The notes below the pieces were generated by a model. That model was not told where the DNA came from. It was given only the letters and a program-made list of their open reading frames with translations, and searched no databases. A stretch of DNA of 64,000 nt from JAHRAW01 sp965262585. Lineage in GTDB: Bacteria > Pseudomonadota > Gammaproteobacteria > Arenicellales > Poriferihabitantaceae. The stretch lies in assembly GCA_965262585.1 (NCBI GenBank), contig OZ253546.1, forward strand, positions 1,860,001 through 1,924,000, in the 5' to 3' direction. Position numbers and translations under genes: made by a program. Below, piece by piece: positions 46,801 to 61,800 of the stretch. Numbering within the stretch: position 1 is the first letter of the stretch; every line of letters begins with the position of its first letter.

Positions 46801-49800
46801 CCGAGGTCCGTTCGCAAACCGTGGACGAGGGCGTGGAAGTAACCTTGCGAAGCAACCGAAGCCAGGATCCGGAAGGCCGGGGGTTGACCTATCAGTGGAC
46901 GCAGACCGGTGGGCCGGAGGTAATGTTGGTTGGGTCTCAGTCATCTAGCCCGACCTTTACCGCCCCGCAGTATAGGGAGAGGGATGCCAGTTTGACTTTT
47001 GAACTGGTGGTTACGGACTCCGGCGGTCTGGCTTCGGCCCCCGCCAGTGGGGTTATCACGGTGCTCAATGTTGGTGAGAACGAGACGCCGACTGCCGATG
47101 CCGGATCTCCCCCCTCCTCTCCAGACCCCGACGATCCCGACTCAGGGACTCGCTTTATACCAGTGGAAGGCGATCTGGTAACCTTAGACGGTAGCGGCAG
47201 TAGCGATCCGGAAGGCGATAGTCTGACCTATGCGTGGACGCAGACCGGCGGTACGCCGACGGTGACTTTGAGCGATGCGACTGTCGAAAGCCCGACCTTC
47301 ACGGCACCGGGTGCGTTGACAACCGAGTCGCCCATAATGTTGACTTTCAGTTTGACGGTTACGGACGAGAGCGGGAATGTGTCAACTGCGGATACGGTGG
47401 TGGTCTCGTTGACCCAAATTAACGATGTGCCGATTGCCGATGCCGGCTCTGCGCAAACCGTGGCTGAAGGCGCTACGGTAACGCTGGATGGCACCGCCAG
47501 CACCGATCAGGAAGCGCAAACGCTGACCTATCAATGGGAGCAGGTGGGCACGCCGACGGTGACTTTGAACAATGCGACTGCCGCAAGCCCGACCTTCACG
47601 GCACCGCAAGTGTTGAATGATACGGTGTTGAGTTTCCGTCTGATGGTCAATGACGGGGTGCAGGATTCGAGTCCCAGCACTGTGCTAATCACGCTGACGG
47701 CCGGAACAAACGATGCGCCCACCGCCAATGCCGGCAATCCACAAACCGCGGATGAGGGTGATTTGGTAACCCTGACCGGTCGCGGTAGCGATCCAGAGCG
47801 TCAGACGCTGAGTTTTGCGTGGACTCAGACCGGCACCGAGTCGAGAGTGACTTTGAGCGATGCGACTGCCGCAAGCCCGACCTTCACGGCACCGCAGTTT
47901 GTGAATAATACGAGGTTGACCTTCAGCCTGATCGTCGGTGACGGCGTGCATGATTCGCAACCCGCCACGGTAGTAATCACCGTAACCGCCGGAATAAACA
48001 ATCCGCCCACTGCCAATGCCGGTCCTGATCAATCCGTGGCTGAGGGCGCTACGGTAAACCTGACCGGTATTGCCAGTAGCGATCCGGAAGGCGAGGCGCT
48101 GACTTATCGTTGGACGCAGATCGATCACCCGATGGTGAGTTTAAGTGATGCGACCTCCGCCACGCCGCAATTCACGGCACCCAGTGGGTTGCCGGCGGAG
48201 ATTACAATACCGGATCCGGATCCGCTTAATACGGGGAATATTACACTGCCGGGGGATATTACACTGAGGTTCGAATTGGTGGTTACGGACGCGAGTGGGA
48301 ATAGTTCGCTGCCGGATCGGGTGCTGATCATAGTGGTGGCCGGACCGAACGCTGCGCCCATCGCCAATGCCGGCGATCCGCAAACCGTGGCTGAGGGCGA
48401 TACGGTACTCTTGAATGGTCGTAGCAGTAGCGATCCGGAAGGCGATACGCTGACCTATAGTTGGACGCAAGTCGGTACGCCGGCGGTGTCTTTGAATAAT
48501 GCGGACACCGCCCGGCCGACTTTTAATGCGCCGGTGCAGTTGGCGATGGATACGACTTTGACCTTCAGCCTGACCGTCAATGACGGGACGGTGGATTCGG
48601 TATCCGCCGCCACGGTAATCATCACCGTAAGCGCCGGAACAAACGACCGGCCCACCGCCGATGCAGGCAATCCGCAAACCGTGGCTGAGGGCGATACGGT
48701 AACCTTGGATGCTAGCGGCAGTAGCGATCCGGAAAACGAGTCGCTGACCTATCAGTGGACGCAGGAAGGCGGCAGGTCGGTGAGTTTGGTGGATGCGACC
48801 ACCGCCACACCGGAATTCACGGCACCCATGCAGTTGGTGAGCAATATCACGCTGGCATTCACTTTGGTGGTTACCGACCCGAGAGGGGAGAGTTCGCTGT
48901 CGGATGGGGTGCGTATCACGGTGACGGCCGGAGCAAACGATGCGCCCACCGCCAATGCCGGGGCTGATCAAACCGTGCAAGAAGATAATACGATAACCTT
49001 GAATGGTGGTGCCAGTAGCGATCCGGAAAGCCCGGCCTCGGCGCTGACCTATGCGTGGACACAGACCAGCGGCACGACGGTCACCCTGATTGAGCCGAAT
49101 ACCGCCACCCCGAGATTTAGTGTGCCGAATTTATTGGCAGGCATCACTTTGGAATTTACTTTGGTGGTTACCGACCCGGGTGGACTTAGTTCGTCCGGGG
49201 ATGCGGTAACGATTACGGTGGAGGCTACCGACGATGCGCCCATCGCCAACGCCGGCAATCCGCAAACCGTGGATGAGGGCGGGACGGCGACTTTGGATGG
49301 CAGCGGCAGTAGCGATCCGGAAGAGCAGACGCTGACCTATGCTTGGACGCAATCGGGCGGTGTGCCGAATGTAACCCTGATAAATGCAACTACGGCGAGC
49401 CCGAGTTTCGCGGCGCCGGAGTTAGTAGCGAGCGTGGTATTGACCTTCAATTTGGTGGTTACGGATCCGGGTGGTACGGATTCGGCGGCGGCGAGCGTGG
49501 AGGTAATGGTGCGCGCTGATAACGATGTGCCGACGGCAACCATCTCCGGAGCAAACCGAACCGTGGATGAGGGCAGCCTAGTAACCCTGAGCGGCAGCGG
49601 TAGCGATGTGGAAGGCCAGCCGCTGAACTATTCGTGGAGTCAGACCGGCTCCGGGCAGGCCGTGAACTTGCAGAATCCTACCACCGCAACCGCGACCTTC
49701 ACGGCACCGGTGCCGGCGGCGGCGGCGGATACGGTTAGTTTGACCTTTGCTCTAATCGTCAATGACGGGGTACGAAATTCAGCACCCGTCAGCGTGGTAA

Positions 49801-52800
49801 TCACGGTGAATGCTGTAAACGATGCGCCGGTTGCCGTGGCTGGCGATGCGCAAATAGTCGCAGGAGGCGCGGCAGTAACCCTGGACGGCAGCGGCAGTAG
49901 CGATCAGGAAGGCGCAATAACGACCTATCTGTGGGAGCAAGTGGGCGCATCGATGGTGACCCTGACCGGCGCAAACACCGCCACCGCAACTTTCACCGCG
50001 CCCACCCAGGCGACTGATGTTGATTTGCAATTCCGATTGACCGTCACCGATGAAGACACTGTCAGTCATAGCGACACGGTGACCGTTACGGTGCGCACCG
50101 CTACGAATTTGGATCCGATTGCCGATGCCGGGCCCACTCAACTGGTGGCGGAGGGTGCGGTTGTGAACTTGGACGGCAGCAACAGCAGCGATCCGGAAAA
50201 TCAGACGCTGACCTATGAGTGGTCGGTGAGTTCCATTACCGGGACGCCGTCAGTGACGCTGACTGGCAGAAATACCGCAACCCCGAGTTTCACTGCGCCG
50301 TCTAACCAGTTGGAGGATATCCGGTACGTTCTCGAACTGACGGTTGCCGATCCGAGCGGACGTGAAGACAGCAACACGACCATCGTAACCGTAGTCGCCG
50401 GGGACGATGACCCGCCGACCGCCAATGCGGGTACCGACCAAAACGTGAATGAGGGCGATTTGGTGAGACTGATTGGCACCGCCAGCAATGATCCAGAGGG
50501 CAGGACTCTGACCTATGCGTGGACGCAGACCGGCGGCGATCCGACCGTGACTTTGAGCAACCGGACTGCCGAAACTCCGAGTTTCACGGCGCCGAATTTG
50601 TTGGCGAATACTACTTTGACCTTCAGCCTGAAGGTGAATGATGGAACCAAGGATTCGGTGGCGATGGCTGATGCTGAGGTAGCAATCACCATAACCGCAG
50701 ACAACGACCCACCCACCGCCAGGGCCGGTTCGCCGCAGACCGTGAATGGAGGCGATCCCGTAACCTTGGATGGTAGCGGTAGTAGTGACCCGGAACTCCA
50801 GACAGTGTTTTATGCGTGGACGCAAACCGGCGGTATGGCGGTGATTTTGAGCGATGCGACTGCCGCAATGCCGACTTTCACGGCGCCCGGTTTGGGGGTT
50901 GATACTAATTTGACCTTCAGCCTGATGGTCGCTGACGGAGTGCACGACTCGGCGGCGGCGGATACCGTGGTAATCACCATAATCACAAACAACACCCCAC
51001 CGACCGCCGATGCTGGGGCTAATCAAAGCGTGCGGGTGAACGGCACGGTCATGTTAGACGGCAGTGGCAGCGACGACACGGACGGCTCGATAGCCGCTCA
51101 TCTGTGGACGGTTAACCCGGGAACGGCGGGGACTTTTGATAACCCCGCCATCGCAGGGCCGGTATTCACCGCCGCTGAGCCGGGAACCGCCACCGTTACT
51201 TTAGTGGTCACGGACAATGAAGGCGCCACGCATACCGACACCGCAACTATCGAAATATCCTCGGTGCCGAATGCGCCGCCGGTAGCCAATGCCGGGGTTG
51301 ATCAAAGCGTGCGGGTGGGCGGCACCACCATAACGTTAGATGGAAGTGCCAGCAGCGACCCCGACACGGGCGACTCGATAGTCACTTATCTGTGGACGGT
51401 TGACCCGCCAACGGCGGGTAGTTTTGCTGATGCCGACATCGAAGAGCCGGAGTTCACCGCCCTTGTGCCGGGAACCGCCACCGTTACCTTAATGGTCACG
51501 GACAATGACAGCGCCTCGAATACCAACACCAACAACACCGTATCCATCGACATATTCCCGGCGACCAGTGCCTATACGCTGACCGCCCCGGCCAATCAGA
51601 ACTTTACCCGTGGTGTGGATGTGAATGTGACTCTGCCTCCGGTTGTTACCACCAACGGCAGAACAGTGACCTACGCCGTGAGCGGGGAGATTGTCACGCG
51701 ATTGGGCTTGACCTTGGATGCGAACTCCCGCGTTCTCACCGGCAATTTTGGGGTGGTGGATTACACCGTCGGCACTGCAACCTACACCGCCAATGACGGC
51801 TTCGACAATAACCCCGTCGCCACCGAGACCTTTCAGGTGACACCTTATGACGCGCCGTTGTTGCCGGATGTGGGCAATGTCGAATATACCGTGAACGAGG
51901 TAATCACCAACCTAACCCTGCCAGTCGGCACGAGCCTCGGTGCGCCGAGTCCGACCTACACCCTGACCGGCACCCTGCCGACCGGCTTGGTCCATAACAA
52001 CCGCATAATCTCCGGCACACCCACTACGGTGGCTGGTCCGGTTTCCTTGACCTATCGATTAACAGACGGCAACGGTGCTGCTACCGCTGATGAGACTTTC
52101 ACCATAACCATCAACGCCGCGTCGAATGCGCCACCCACCGCCAATGCCGGGGTAGCACAGACCGTTGCCGAAAACGCGGAGGTAACTTTGAACGGCAGCG
52201 GCAGCAACGACTCGGATGCGGGGACGGGGGAGACCCTAATCTATTCGTGGGTGCACACCAGCGGCGGTAGGGTGGCAGTGACTTTGATGAAATCAAGCAC
52301 CGCAAGCCCGACTTTCACGGCGCCGGATGTGACCAACGCAACGCCGGATGTGGGCACCGCAACGATTGCTTTGACCTTCACCTTGACCGTAACCGACCCG
52401 GGCAATTCGACCGATACCGACACGGTGGTCATTATCGTCGCCATACCGCCGGTTGCCAATGCCGGGGGCGACAAACCCAACGCGACAGTGGGCACCAGCG
52501 TGTTTGTGTCCGGCAGTGCCACGGGAGGATCCGGAACGTATACTTATCAATGGGACATCCTCAACGCCGAATCGGATGAGAATGCGGCTTTGGACAGCCC
52601 GACTTCAACCGTGCCGGGCCTCAGATTGCCGAGTGATTTCCCGGTGGGCCGGATGATTCAACTGCGCTTGACGGTAACCGATGGGAATGGTCTGACTGCT
52701 ACCGACATCGCCGTAATCACGGCCCGTGCCCCAGTGCCCATCGCCAATGCCGGTGCAGACGCAACCGTGGCTGAAGGCGCGCCCGTAACCTTGAGCGGCA

Positions 52801-55800
52801 GCGGCACGGGAACCTCGCCGACCTATGCGTGGACGCAGTCCGGCGGGGCGACGGTGAGTTTGGTCGATGCGACTGCCGCAATCACGACCTTTGCCGCGCC
52901 GACTGAATTACTGATGGATGCGTCGCTGACCTTCCGCCTGAGGGTGACTTCCGAGGGGCAAAATTCGAACCTTTTGCCGGATAGTGAGGTGGTAATCACC
53001 GTAACCGCCGGCACCAACGACCCGCCCACCGCCAGTGCCGGGACTGACCAAACCGTGGCTGAAGACGCGACCGTAACGCTGTTTGGTAGCGGCTCCGATC
53101 TGGAGGGCGTGGAACCGCTGAATTATCGGTGGACGCAGGTTGGCGCATCGACGGTGACTTTGAGTAGTGCCACCGTCAAAGAACCAACCTTCACCGCACC
53201 GAATGGGTTGACGGTGGATGCGATGTTGACTTTTAGTCTGACGACCAATGACGGCGTAAATGATTCGGCGGCGGCGGACACGGTGGTAATCACCGTAACC
53301 GCAACCAACCAAGCACCGACCGCCAATGCCGGGGCTGATCAAAGCGCGGCACCGGGCGCAACCGTGATGCTGAACGCCAGCGGCTCTACCGTCCCGGCAG
53401 GCGTGACGCCGGTCTATTTGTGGACGCAGATCGGCGGCTCACCGACGGTGTCGTTGGTCAATCTGGGCGCTGGCAGAGTGAATTTCACGGCACCGGCGAC
53501 TGTGCCGGCGGATCCTAAATTGACTTTCAATCTGCAAGTCACCGCCGGAATCGGCGGGCCCACCAACGGTGATCAGGTAATCATCACCATAGTCTCCGCC
53601 AACCAAACACCGACCGCCGATGCTGGGACTGATCAAAGCGTGCGGGTGGGCGGCACCCCCATAACTTTAGATGGAAGTGCCAGCACCGACACGGGCGGCA
53701 TGATAGATACTTATATGTGGACGGTTAACCCGACAACGGCGGGGGCTTTTGCTGATGCCACCCTCGCAGAGCCGGTGTTCACCGCCTCTGAGTCGGGAAC
53801 CGCCACCGTTACCTTAACGGTCACGGACAATAACAGCCCCGCCGCCACGGATACCGACACCGTATCCATCGAAATATTCCCGGCGGCAAGTGCTTATACG
53901 CTTGCCAGCCCGGGCACTCAGGAATATACCCGTGGTATAGCCGTGGATGTGACCCTGCCTCCGGTTGTTACCACCAGCACCAGAACAGTGACCTACGCCT
54001 TAACCGGCACCCTGCCGACCGGCTTGTCCTTTGATATCGGCACCCGCACCATCTCCGGCACTATTGGAAATCTGGCGGCTTACAATTCCGTCAATGTAAC
54101 CTACACCGCCAGCGACGACTTCGGCCCCGCCGCCAGCGTAACCTTTGCGGTGGTGCCTTATGACGAGCCGCAGTTGCCGATTTTGACCAATCAAACCTAT
54201 GCCGTGAACCTGGCAATCACCGACCTAGTCCTGCCGGTAGGCACGAGCCTCGGTGCGCCGGATCCGACCTACACCCTGACCGGCGGCATACCGACCGGCC
54301 TGTCCTTTACTGCAGACACCCGCACCCTCTCCGGCACACCCACCACTGTCGCAAGCGCGGTCACCTTGACCTACCGATTAACAGACGGCAACGGTGCCGT
54401 CGCTGATGGGACTTTCCCCATAACCATCAGTGCCGCGGCGCCGACGGGACCGGCTCCAACCGCCGATGATTTTGTAACCACCTGGCGGGTCTCGGATGGC
54501 GAAAACATCACCATTCCCATCGTTACCGGGTCCAATCCGCCAACCTACAACTACACCGTGGTTTGGGGGGATGGTCAGTCTGACGCCGACGTTAGCGACG
54601 CCGCCACCCATACCTACACCGCGGCGGGCGATTATGAAGTGCGCATCAGCGGCACTTTCCCACGGATTTTCTTTAATAATAATGCCGTCAGTAGAACCAA
54701 CATCGTCGACATCACACAATGGGGCACGCAACCCTGGGCTTCCATGGAGCGATCTTTTTACGGCGCAACCAATCTGGAAATGTCGGCAACCGATGTTCCT
54801 AGTTTAACTGCCGTTTCCGATATGCGTTTTATGTTTAATGGCGCCACTTCCTTTAATTCGGATATTAATGATTGGGATGTGAGCAGTGTTACGCAGATGC
54901 GCCATATGTTTAATGGCGCTACTTCCTTTAATCAGCCGCTTAATAGTTGGAATGTGGGCAATGTTATACTGATAAACGATATGTTTAATGGCGCTACTGC
55001 CTTTAATCAGCCGCTTAATAATTGGGATGTGAGCAATGCTACGCTGATGAGCGGTATGTTTAATGGCGCCACTGCTTTTGATCAAGATATTGGTGATTGG
55101 GATGTGGGTAGCGTTACCGCTATGGCTAATATGTTTAATGGCGTCACGCTTTCGGCGGATAACTACGATGCGTTATTGACCGGTTGGTCTACTCAAACGC
55201 TCCAAAGCAGCGTTACCTTCGATGCCGGAGATTCCCAGTGGTGCACCGCCACCACTGCCAGAAATACTTTGGATGTCACAAATTCCTGGACGATTACCGA
55301 TGGCATGCAAGTCGCCACTTGCGGCGATACCACGCTGAGTGCCCTGTCGCTGTCGCCCGGGGATTTGGGTGAAACTTTTGCCGCAGGTACTACCACCTAC
55401 ACCGCATCCCTTGGTGAGGGCACCACCAGCACCACCATCACCGCACCCACCACCAATAGCGATGGTGCCGCCATCGTAATCGCCGGCACTAATACGGGTG
55501 GCGCACTAACCGTAACTAGTGGCACCCAAGTCTCAGGCTTAATCGCAGGCGCGAACACCATCACCATCACCGTAACCGCACAAGACCAAATTGCCTCACA
55601 GGCCTATACCATCACCGCCACCGTAGAAGGCACCGTAATCAACACGCCGCCGACCGCCGATGCGGGCAATCCCCAAACCGTGAATGAGGGCGAAGAGGTA
55701 ACGCTGACCGCCACGGCAAGCAGCGATGTGGACACCACCGATATGCTGACCTATGCGTGGATGCAGACCAGCGGCACACCGACAGTGAGTTTGAGCAGTA

Positions 55801-58800
55801 TGACCGCCGAAAACCCGACTTTCACCGCCCCGCAGGTGACGGCGAATACTGATTTGGTCTTCAGCCTGACGGTGAATGATGGAACCGTGGATTCGGCGGC
55901 GGCGTCTACCGTGACAATCAGCATCACCGCGGCGCCTACCCCATCCAACGATGATTTTGTAACCACTTGGCGTGTCACGGCGGGGCAAACCATCACCATT
56001 CCCATCGTTACCGGAACCGGTGCGCCAACCTACAACTACACCGTGGTTTGGGGCGATGGTAAGTTTGACGCCGACGTTAGCGACGCCGCCACCCATACCT
56101 ACACCGATGCGGGCGATTATGATGTGCGCATCAGCGGCACTTTCCCACGGATTTTCTTTAATAATACAGCCGCCAATAGAACCAACATCATCGACATCAC
56201 ACAATGGGGCAATCAACCCTGGGTTTCCACGGAGCGATCTTTTTACGGCGCAACCAATCTGCGCATGACGGCAACCGATGTTCCTAGTTTAACTGCCGTT
56301 TCCGATATGCGTTTTATGTTTGCCGGTGCCACTTCCTTTAATGCGGATATTAATGATTGGAATGTGAGCACGATTACCTCTATGGGTAATATGTTTGATG
56401 GCGCTACTTCCTTTAATCAGCCGCTTAATAATTGGGCTATGGGCAGCGTTGCCAATACGAGCAGAATGTTTATGAATGCCAGTGCCTTCAATCAGAACAT
56501 TGGTGGTTGGACTGTGAGCGGCGTTACCACCATGCACAATATGTTTAATGGCGCCACTTCCTTTGATCAAGATATCGGTAATTGGAATGTGAGTGTGGTT
56601 ACCGATATGAACAATATGTTTAATGGCGCCACTGCTTTTGATCAAGATATTGGCGATTGGGATGTGGGTAGCGTTAGCGATATGACTGCTATGTTTACTG
56701 GCGTCACGCTTTCGGTGGCTAACTACGATGCGTTATTGACCGGTTGGGCTGATACCAGCGGTCAAACGGCATTACGAACCAGCATTACCTTCGGCGCCGG
56801 AGATTCCCAGTGGTGCGAAGCCACCACCGCCAGAAATACTTTGGAGAGCACAAATTCCTGGACCATTACCGATGGCATGCAAGTCGCCACTTGCGGCGAT
56901 ACCACGCTGAGTGCCCTGTCGCTGTCGCCCGGGTCGTTGAATGAAACTTTTGATGCGGCTACCACTGCCTACACCACATCGCTTGCCAGTGGCACCACCA
57001 GCACCACCATCACCGCAACCACCGCCAATGCCGATGGTGCCGCCTTCGTAATCGCCGGCACTGATACGGATGGCACCGCACTAACCGTAACTAGTGACAC
57101 CCAAGTCTCAGGCTTAATCGCAGGCGCGAACACCATCACCATCACCGTAACCGCCCAAGACACCACCACACGGGCCTATACCATCACCGCCACCGTAGCG
57201 GACACCGTAGTTGCCAACAACCCGCCGGTTGCCAAAGCCGGGGATGATCAAAGCGTGCGGGTAGGCGGCACCGTCAATTTAGACGGCAGTGGCAGCACCG
57301 ACGACGACACGATAGCCAGTTATATGTGGACGGTTGACGACTCGGCGTTGGGGACTTTTGATGATGCCGCCATCGCAGAGCCGGTGTTCACCGCCTCTCA
57401 GCCGGGAACCGCCACCGTTACCTTAACGGTCACGGACAATGGCAGCCCCGCCCTCATGCATTCCGACACCGCAACCATCGACATATTCCCGGCGGCAAGT
57501 GCCTATACGCTTGCCAACCCGGGCACTCAGAACTATACCCGTGGAGAGGCCGTGAGTGTGCTCCTGCCCCCGGTCATCATCACCGGTGGCGACGCCGGCA
57601 GAACGCCGAACTACTCCCTGACCGGCACCCTGCCAACCGGATTGTCCTTTACCCAAAGTACCCGCACCATCACCGGCACTATTGGAGATCTGACGACCTA
57701 CGATTCCCGCAATGTAACCTACAGAGTCGGAGACGACATCGACACTGTGGTCAACAGCGTAACCTTTGCGGTGGTTCCCTATAACAGGCCGTTGTTGTCG
57801 CCGGGTTTGACCAATCAAACCTATCCCCCAAACGTGGCAATCACCGACCTAACCCTGCCGGAAGGCATGGCCGGCCGCATCGGTGCGCCGCCACGGGTTT
57901 ATGGCCTGACCGGCACCATACCGCCCGGCCTGTCCTTTACTGCAGCCACCCGCGTGCTCTCCGGCACGCCCACTACTGAGGCACCCGCGGTCACCTTGAC
58001 CTACCGATTAATAGACTCCAACGGTGCTGACGATGAACGCACTTTCGACATAACCATCAGTGCCACGGCGAATGTGCCGCCGGTTGCCGAAGCCGGGGAT
58101 GATCGAAGCGTGCGGATGGGCGGCGTCGTAACGTTAAACGGAAGTGCCAGCGACACGGATGGCTCGATAGCCACTCATCTGTGGACGGTTAGCCCGACAT
58201 CACGAGGGACTTTTAATAATAGTGGCATCGCACAGCCGGTGTTCACCGCCTCTGAGCCGGGAACCGCCACCGTTACCTTAATGGTCACGGACAATGGCAA
58301 CGCCACGCATTCCGACACCGCAACCATCGACATATTCCCGGCGACAAGTGCCTATACGCTGACCGCCCCGGCCAATCGGAACTTTACCCGTGGGCGGGCC
58401 GTGAATGTGACCCTGCCTGCGGTCACCACCACCAGCACCAGAACAGTGACCTACGCCTTGAGCGGGGAGATTGTCACGCGATTGGGCTTGACCTTGAATG
58501 CGACCACCCGCGTTCTCACCGGCACTTTTGGGGATGTTGCTTACACCGCCGGCACTGCAACCTACACCGCCAATGACGGCTTCGGCAGTGCCCCCGTCGC
58601 CAGCATGACCTTTCAGGTGACACCTTATGACGAGCCGTTGTTGCCGCCCGTGAACGGTGTCACTTATACCGCAGGCACTCAAATCACCAACCTAACCCTG
58701 CCAGTCGGCACGGCCGGCCGCCTCGGTGCGCCGAGTCCGACCTACACCCTGACCGGCACCCTGCCGACCGGCTTGGTCCATAACAACCGCGTAATCTCCG

Positions 58801-61800
58801 GCACACCCACTACGGAGGCTGGTCCGGTTTCCTTGACCTACCAATTAACAGACGGCAACGGTGCTTCCGATGATGAGACTTTCACCATAACCATCGAAGC
58901 CGCGCCGAATATGCCGCCCACCGCCAATGCGGGTTCTCCACAATCCGTGAATGAGGGCGCGACGGTGACGCTGAACGGTAGCGGCAGTAACGATCCTGAA
59001 GACCAGCCGCTGACCTTTGCGTGGACGCGGGTTGGCGGCAACACACCACCGGTAACTTTGAGCAGTGCGACTGCCGCAATGCCGACTTTCACGGTGCCGG
59101 ATTTGTTGGCGAATACTACTTTGACCTTCAGCCTGACGGTGAGTGATGGAAGCCGGAATTCGGCGGCGTCTACGGTGGTAATCACCATAACCGCAGACAA
59201 CGACCCACCCACCGTCGATGCGGGTAATTCACAAACCGTGAATGAGGGCGCGACGGTGACGCTGGACGGTAGCGGCAGTGACGATCCTGAAGACCAGAGG
59301 CTGACCTATGCGTGGACGCGGGTTGGCGGCAACACACCACCGGTAACTTTGAGCAGCGCGACTGCCGAACGCCCGACTTTCACCGCGCCCACGCAGTTGG
59401 TGAATAATTTGACCTTAACCTTCCGCTTGAGGACCAATGACGGCGTAAATAATTCGGCGAACACCGATGATGTGGTTATCACCGTAACCGCCGGCAGGAA
59501 CGATCCGCCGACCGCCAATGCGGGCCCCAACCAAAACGTGGGCGAGGGTGAGAGGGTGACGCTGGACGGCCGCGCCAGCAACGATCCTGAAAGTCAGACA
59601 CTGACCTATGCGTGGACGCGGGTTGGCGTCAACACACCACCGGTAACTTTGAGCAGCACGACTGCCGAACGCCCGACTTTTGATGCACCGGATGAGTTAT
59701 TGACGAATGTGACCTTGACCTTCAGCCTGACGGTTCGTGATGGAACGCAGCCTTCGGCAACAGCGGATACGGTAGTAATCACCGTGAGCGCAGGCAACAA
59801 TGACCTGCCGATTGTCGAGGCGGGTAATCCGCAAACCGTGGGCGAGGGTGCATCGGTAACTTTGACCGGCAGTGGCAGCGACCCGGAAGGCCAGACAGTG
59901 ACCTTTGTATGGACGCAAGTCGGCAGCACATCGCCGGTGAATTTGACGAATGCGTCTACGACAACCGCGACTTTCACCGCGCCTACGCAGTTGGCGAATA
60001 ATGTGCGATTGACTTTCCGCCTGACCGCAACCGAACCGGGCGGCGGTCTAAGCGGAAGCGACACAGTAATAATCACCGTAACCGCTGGCCCCAACGATCC
60101 GCCCACCGCCAATGCGGGCCCCAACCAAACCGTGGGAGAGGGTGCGAGGGTGACGCTGGACGGCAGTGCCAGCAACGATCCTGAAGGCCAGAGGCTGACC
60201 CATGCGTGGACGCAGGTCGGCAGCACATCGACGGTGAGTTTGAATAGAGCGACTGCCGTAGACCCGACTTTCACCGCGCCGGATGAGTTATTGACGAATG
60301 TAACCTTGACCTTCAGCCTGACGGTTCGTGATGGAACGCAGCCTTCGGCAGCAGCAGATACGGTAGTAATCACCGTAACCGCCGGCCCCAACGATCCGCC
60401 CATCGCCAATGCCGGGCGTGACCAAAGAGTGCTTGAAGACGTGACGGTAACTTTGAATGGTAGCGGTAGCGATCCTGAACGCGAGCCGCTGACTTATCTG
60501 TGGGAGCAGATGGGCGGCACACCGACGGTGAGTTTGACGAATGCGAACACTGCAACCCCGACTTTCACCTCACCGAGTCGAGCGATGCCAGAAGATGATG
60601 CGTTGACCTTCAGCCTGACTTTCCGACTGACCGTCACCGCCGGTGGAGACTCCACAGCCACGGCAACAGACACAGTAATCGTGAGTAACGCTAGTGACAT
60701 TAGCGCCGAAGACATCGTCCACATCACCGCAGTGGTCTTGCCGGAAATTGCCCAGGCCCTGTCCTCCAGCATCGGTAGCGCGATTACCCAGCGCATTGAA
60801 TCATCCGCCAACCCGGTGACGCCGCCCAGCCTCAACTTCGGCGGCCTCAACATCGCCGACCAAGCAAGCATAGAAAGCGTGATAGGCGTATTACAAACCC
60901 ACGGCGAAGCCATGAGCAAAGGCGACCGTGCGGTCAAAGAATTATTGGCCGGTTCCAATTTTGTATTGCCAATGAATGCGAGCAATGGCGAAGCGTCCGG
61001 CGGTTCTTCACCGGCATTTTGGGGAAGCGGCGAATACCGTGAATTATCCGGCGATAGCGGTGGTTTGAACTGGGACGGCGAATTATCCGGCATACACCTC
61101 GGCTTCGATGCGCGCGTGAACCCGGACTTATTGGCTGGCGTGTCGGTTTCATGGTTGCGGGGCGACTTTGAGTATGACGGCGCGACTGGTTTGGTGGAGA
61201 ATCTGAGTTCCGGCCAAGACAAAGGCGAATACGACATCGACCTGACCAGCGTCAATCCCTATATCGGCTGGAGCACCGGCACCTTGGATTTATGGGCAAC
61301 CGCCGGACATGGTGAAGGCGATTTGGAAATCAAAGCCGAGGGCGGTGTCCGGCGTGTCAGCGACCTCAACCTACAAACCATCGGCATCGGCGGTAGCAGC
61401 GAGTTGTGGCAGATGGGCGTAACCGATGTGCGCCTCAAAGGCGAATTGGCGTATACCCAGTTGGAAATCGAAGGCAGCGACAGAGATGGCGCTGAAATCA
61501 CCGCTCAAGATGTGGACGCAGCCCGCGTGCGGCTTTCCATAGAATCCAAACAAACGCACACACTCGCGAACGGCGCATTGTATGAACCATCGGCAGAAGT
61601 CGGCCTCCGCTATGACGGCGGCGACGGCGAAACCGGCGGCGGTGTAGAGATAGGCGGCGGATTACGCTACAACGACCCGGCAACCCGCGTAACCATAGAA
61701 GGCCGCGCCCGCGCCTTAGTCGGAAGCGGCGGCAACTACAAAGAATGGGGAATCAGCGGTAGTCTACGCCTACAACCCGGCGCAGACGGTCAGGGCCTAT

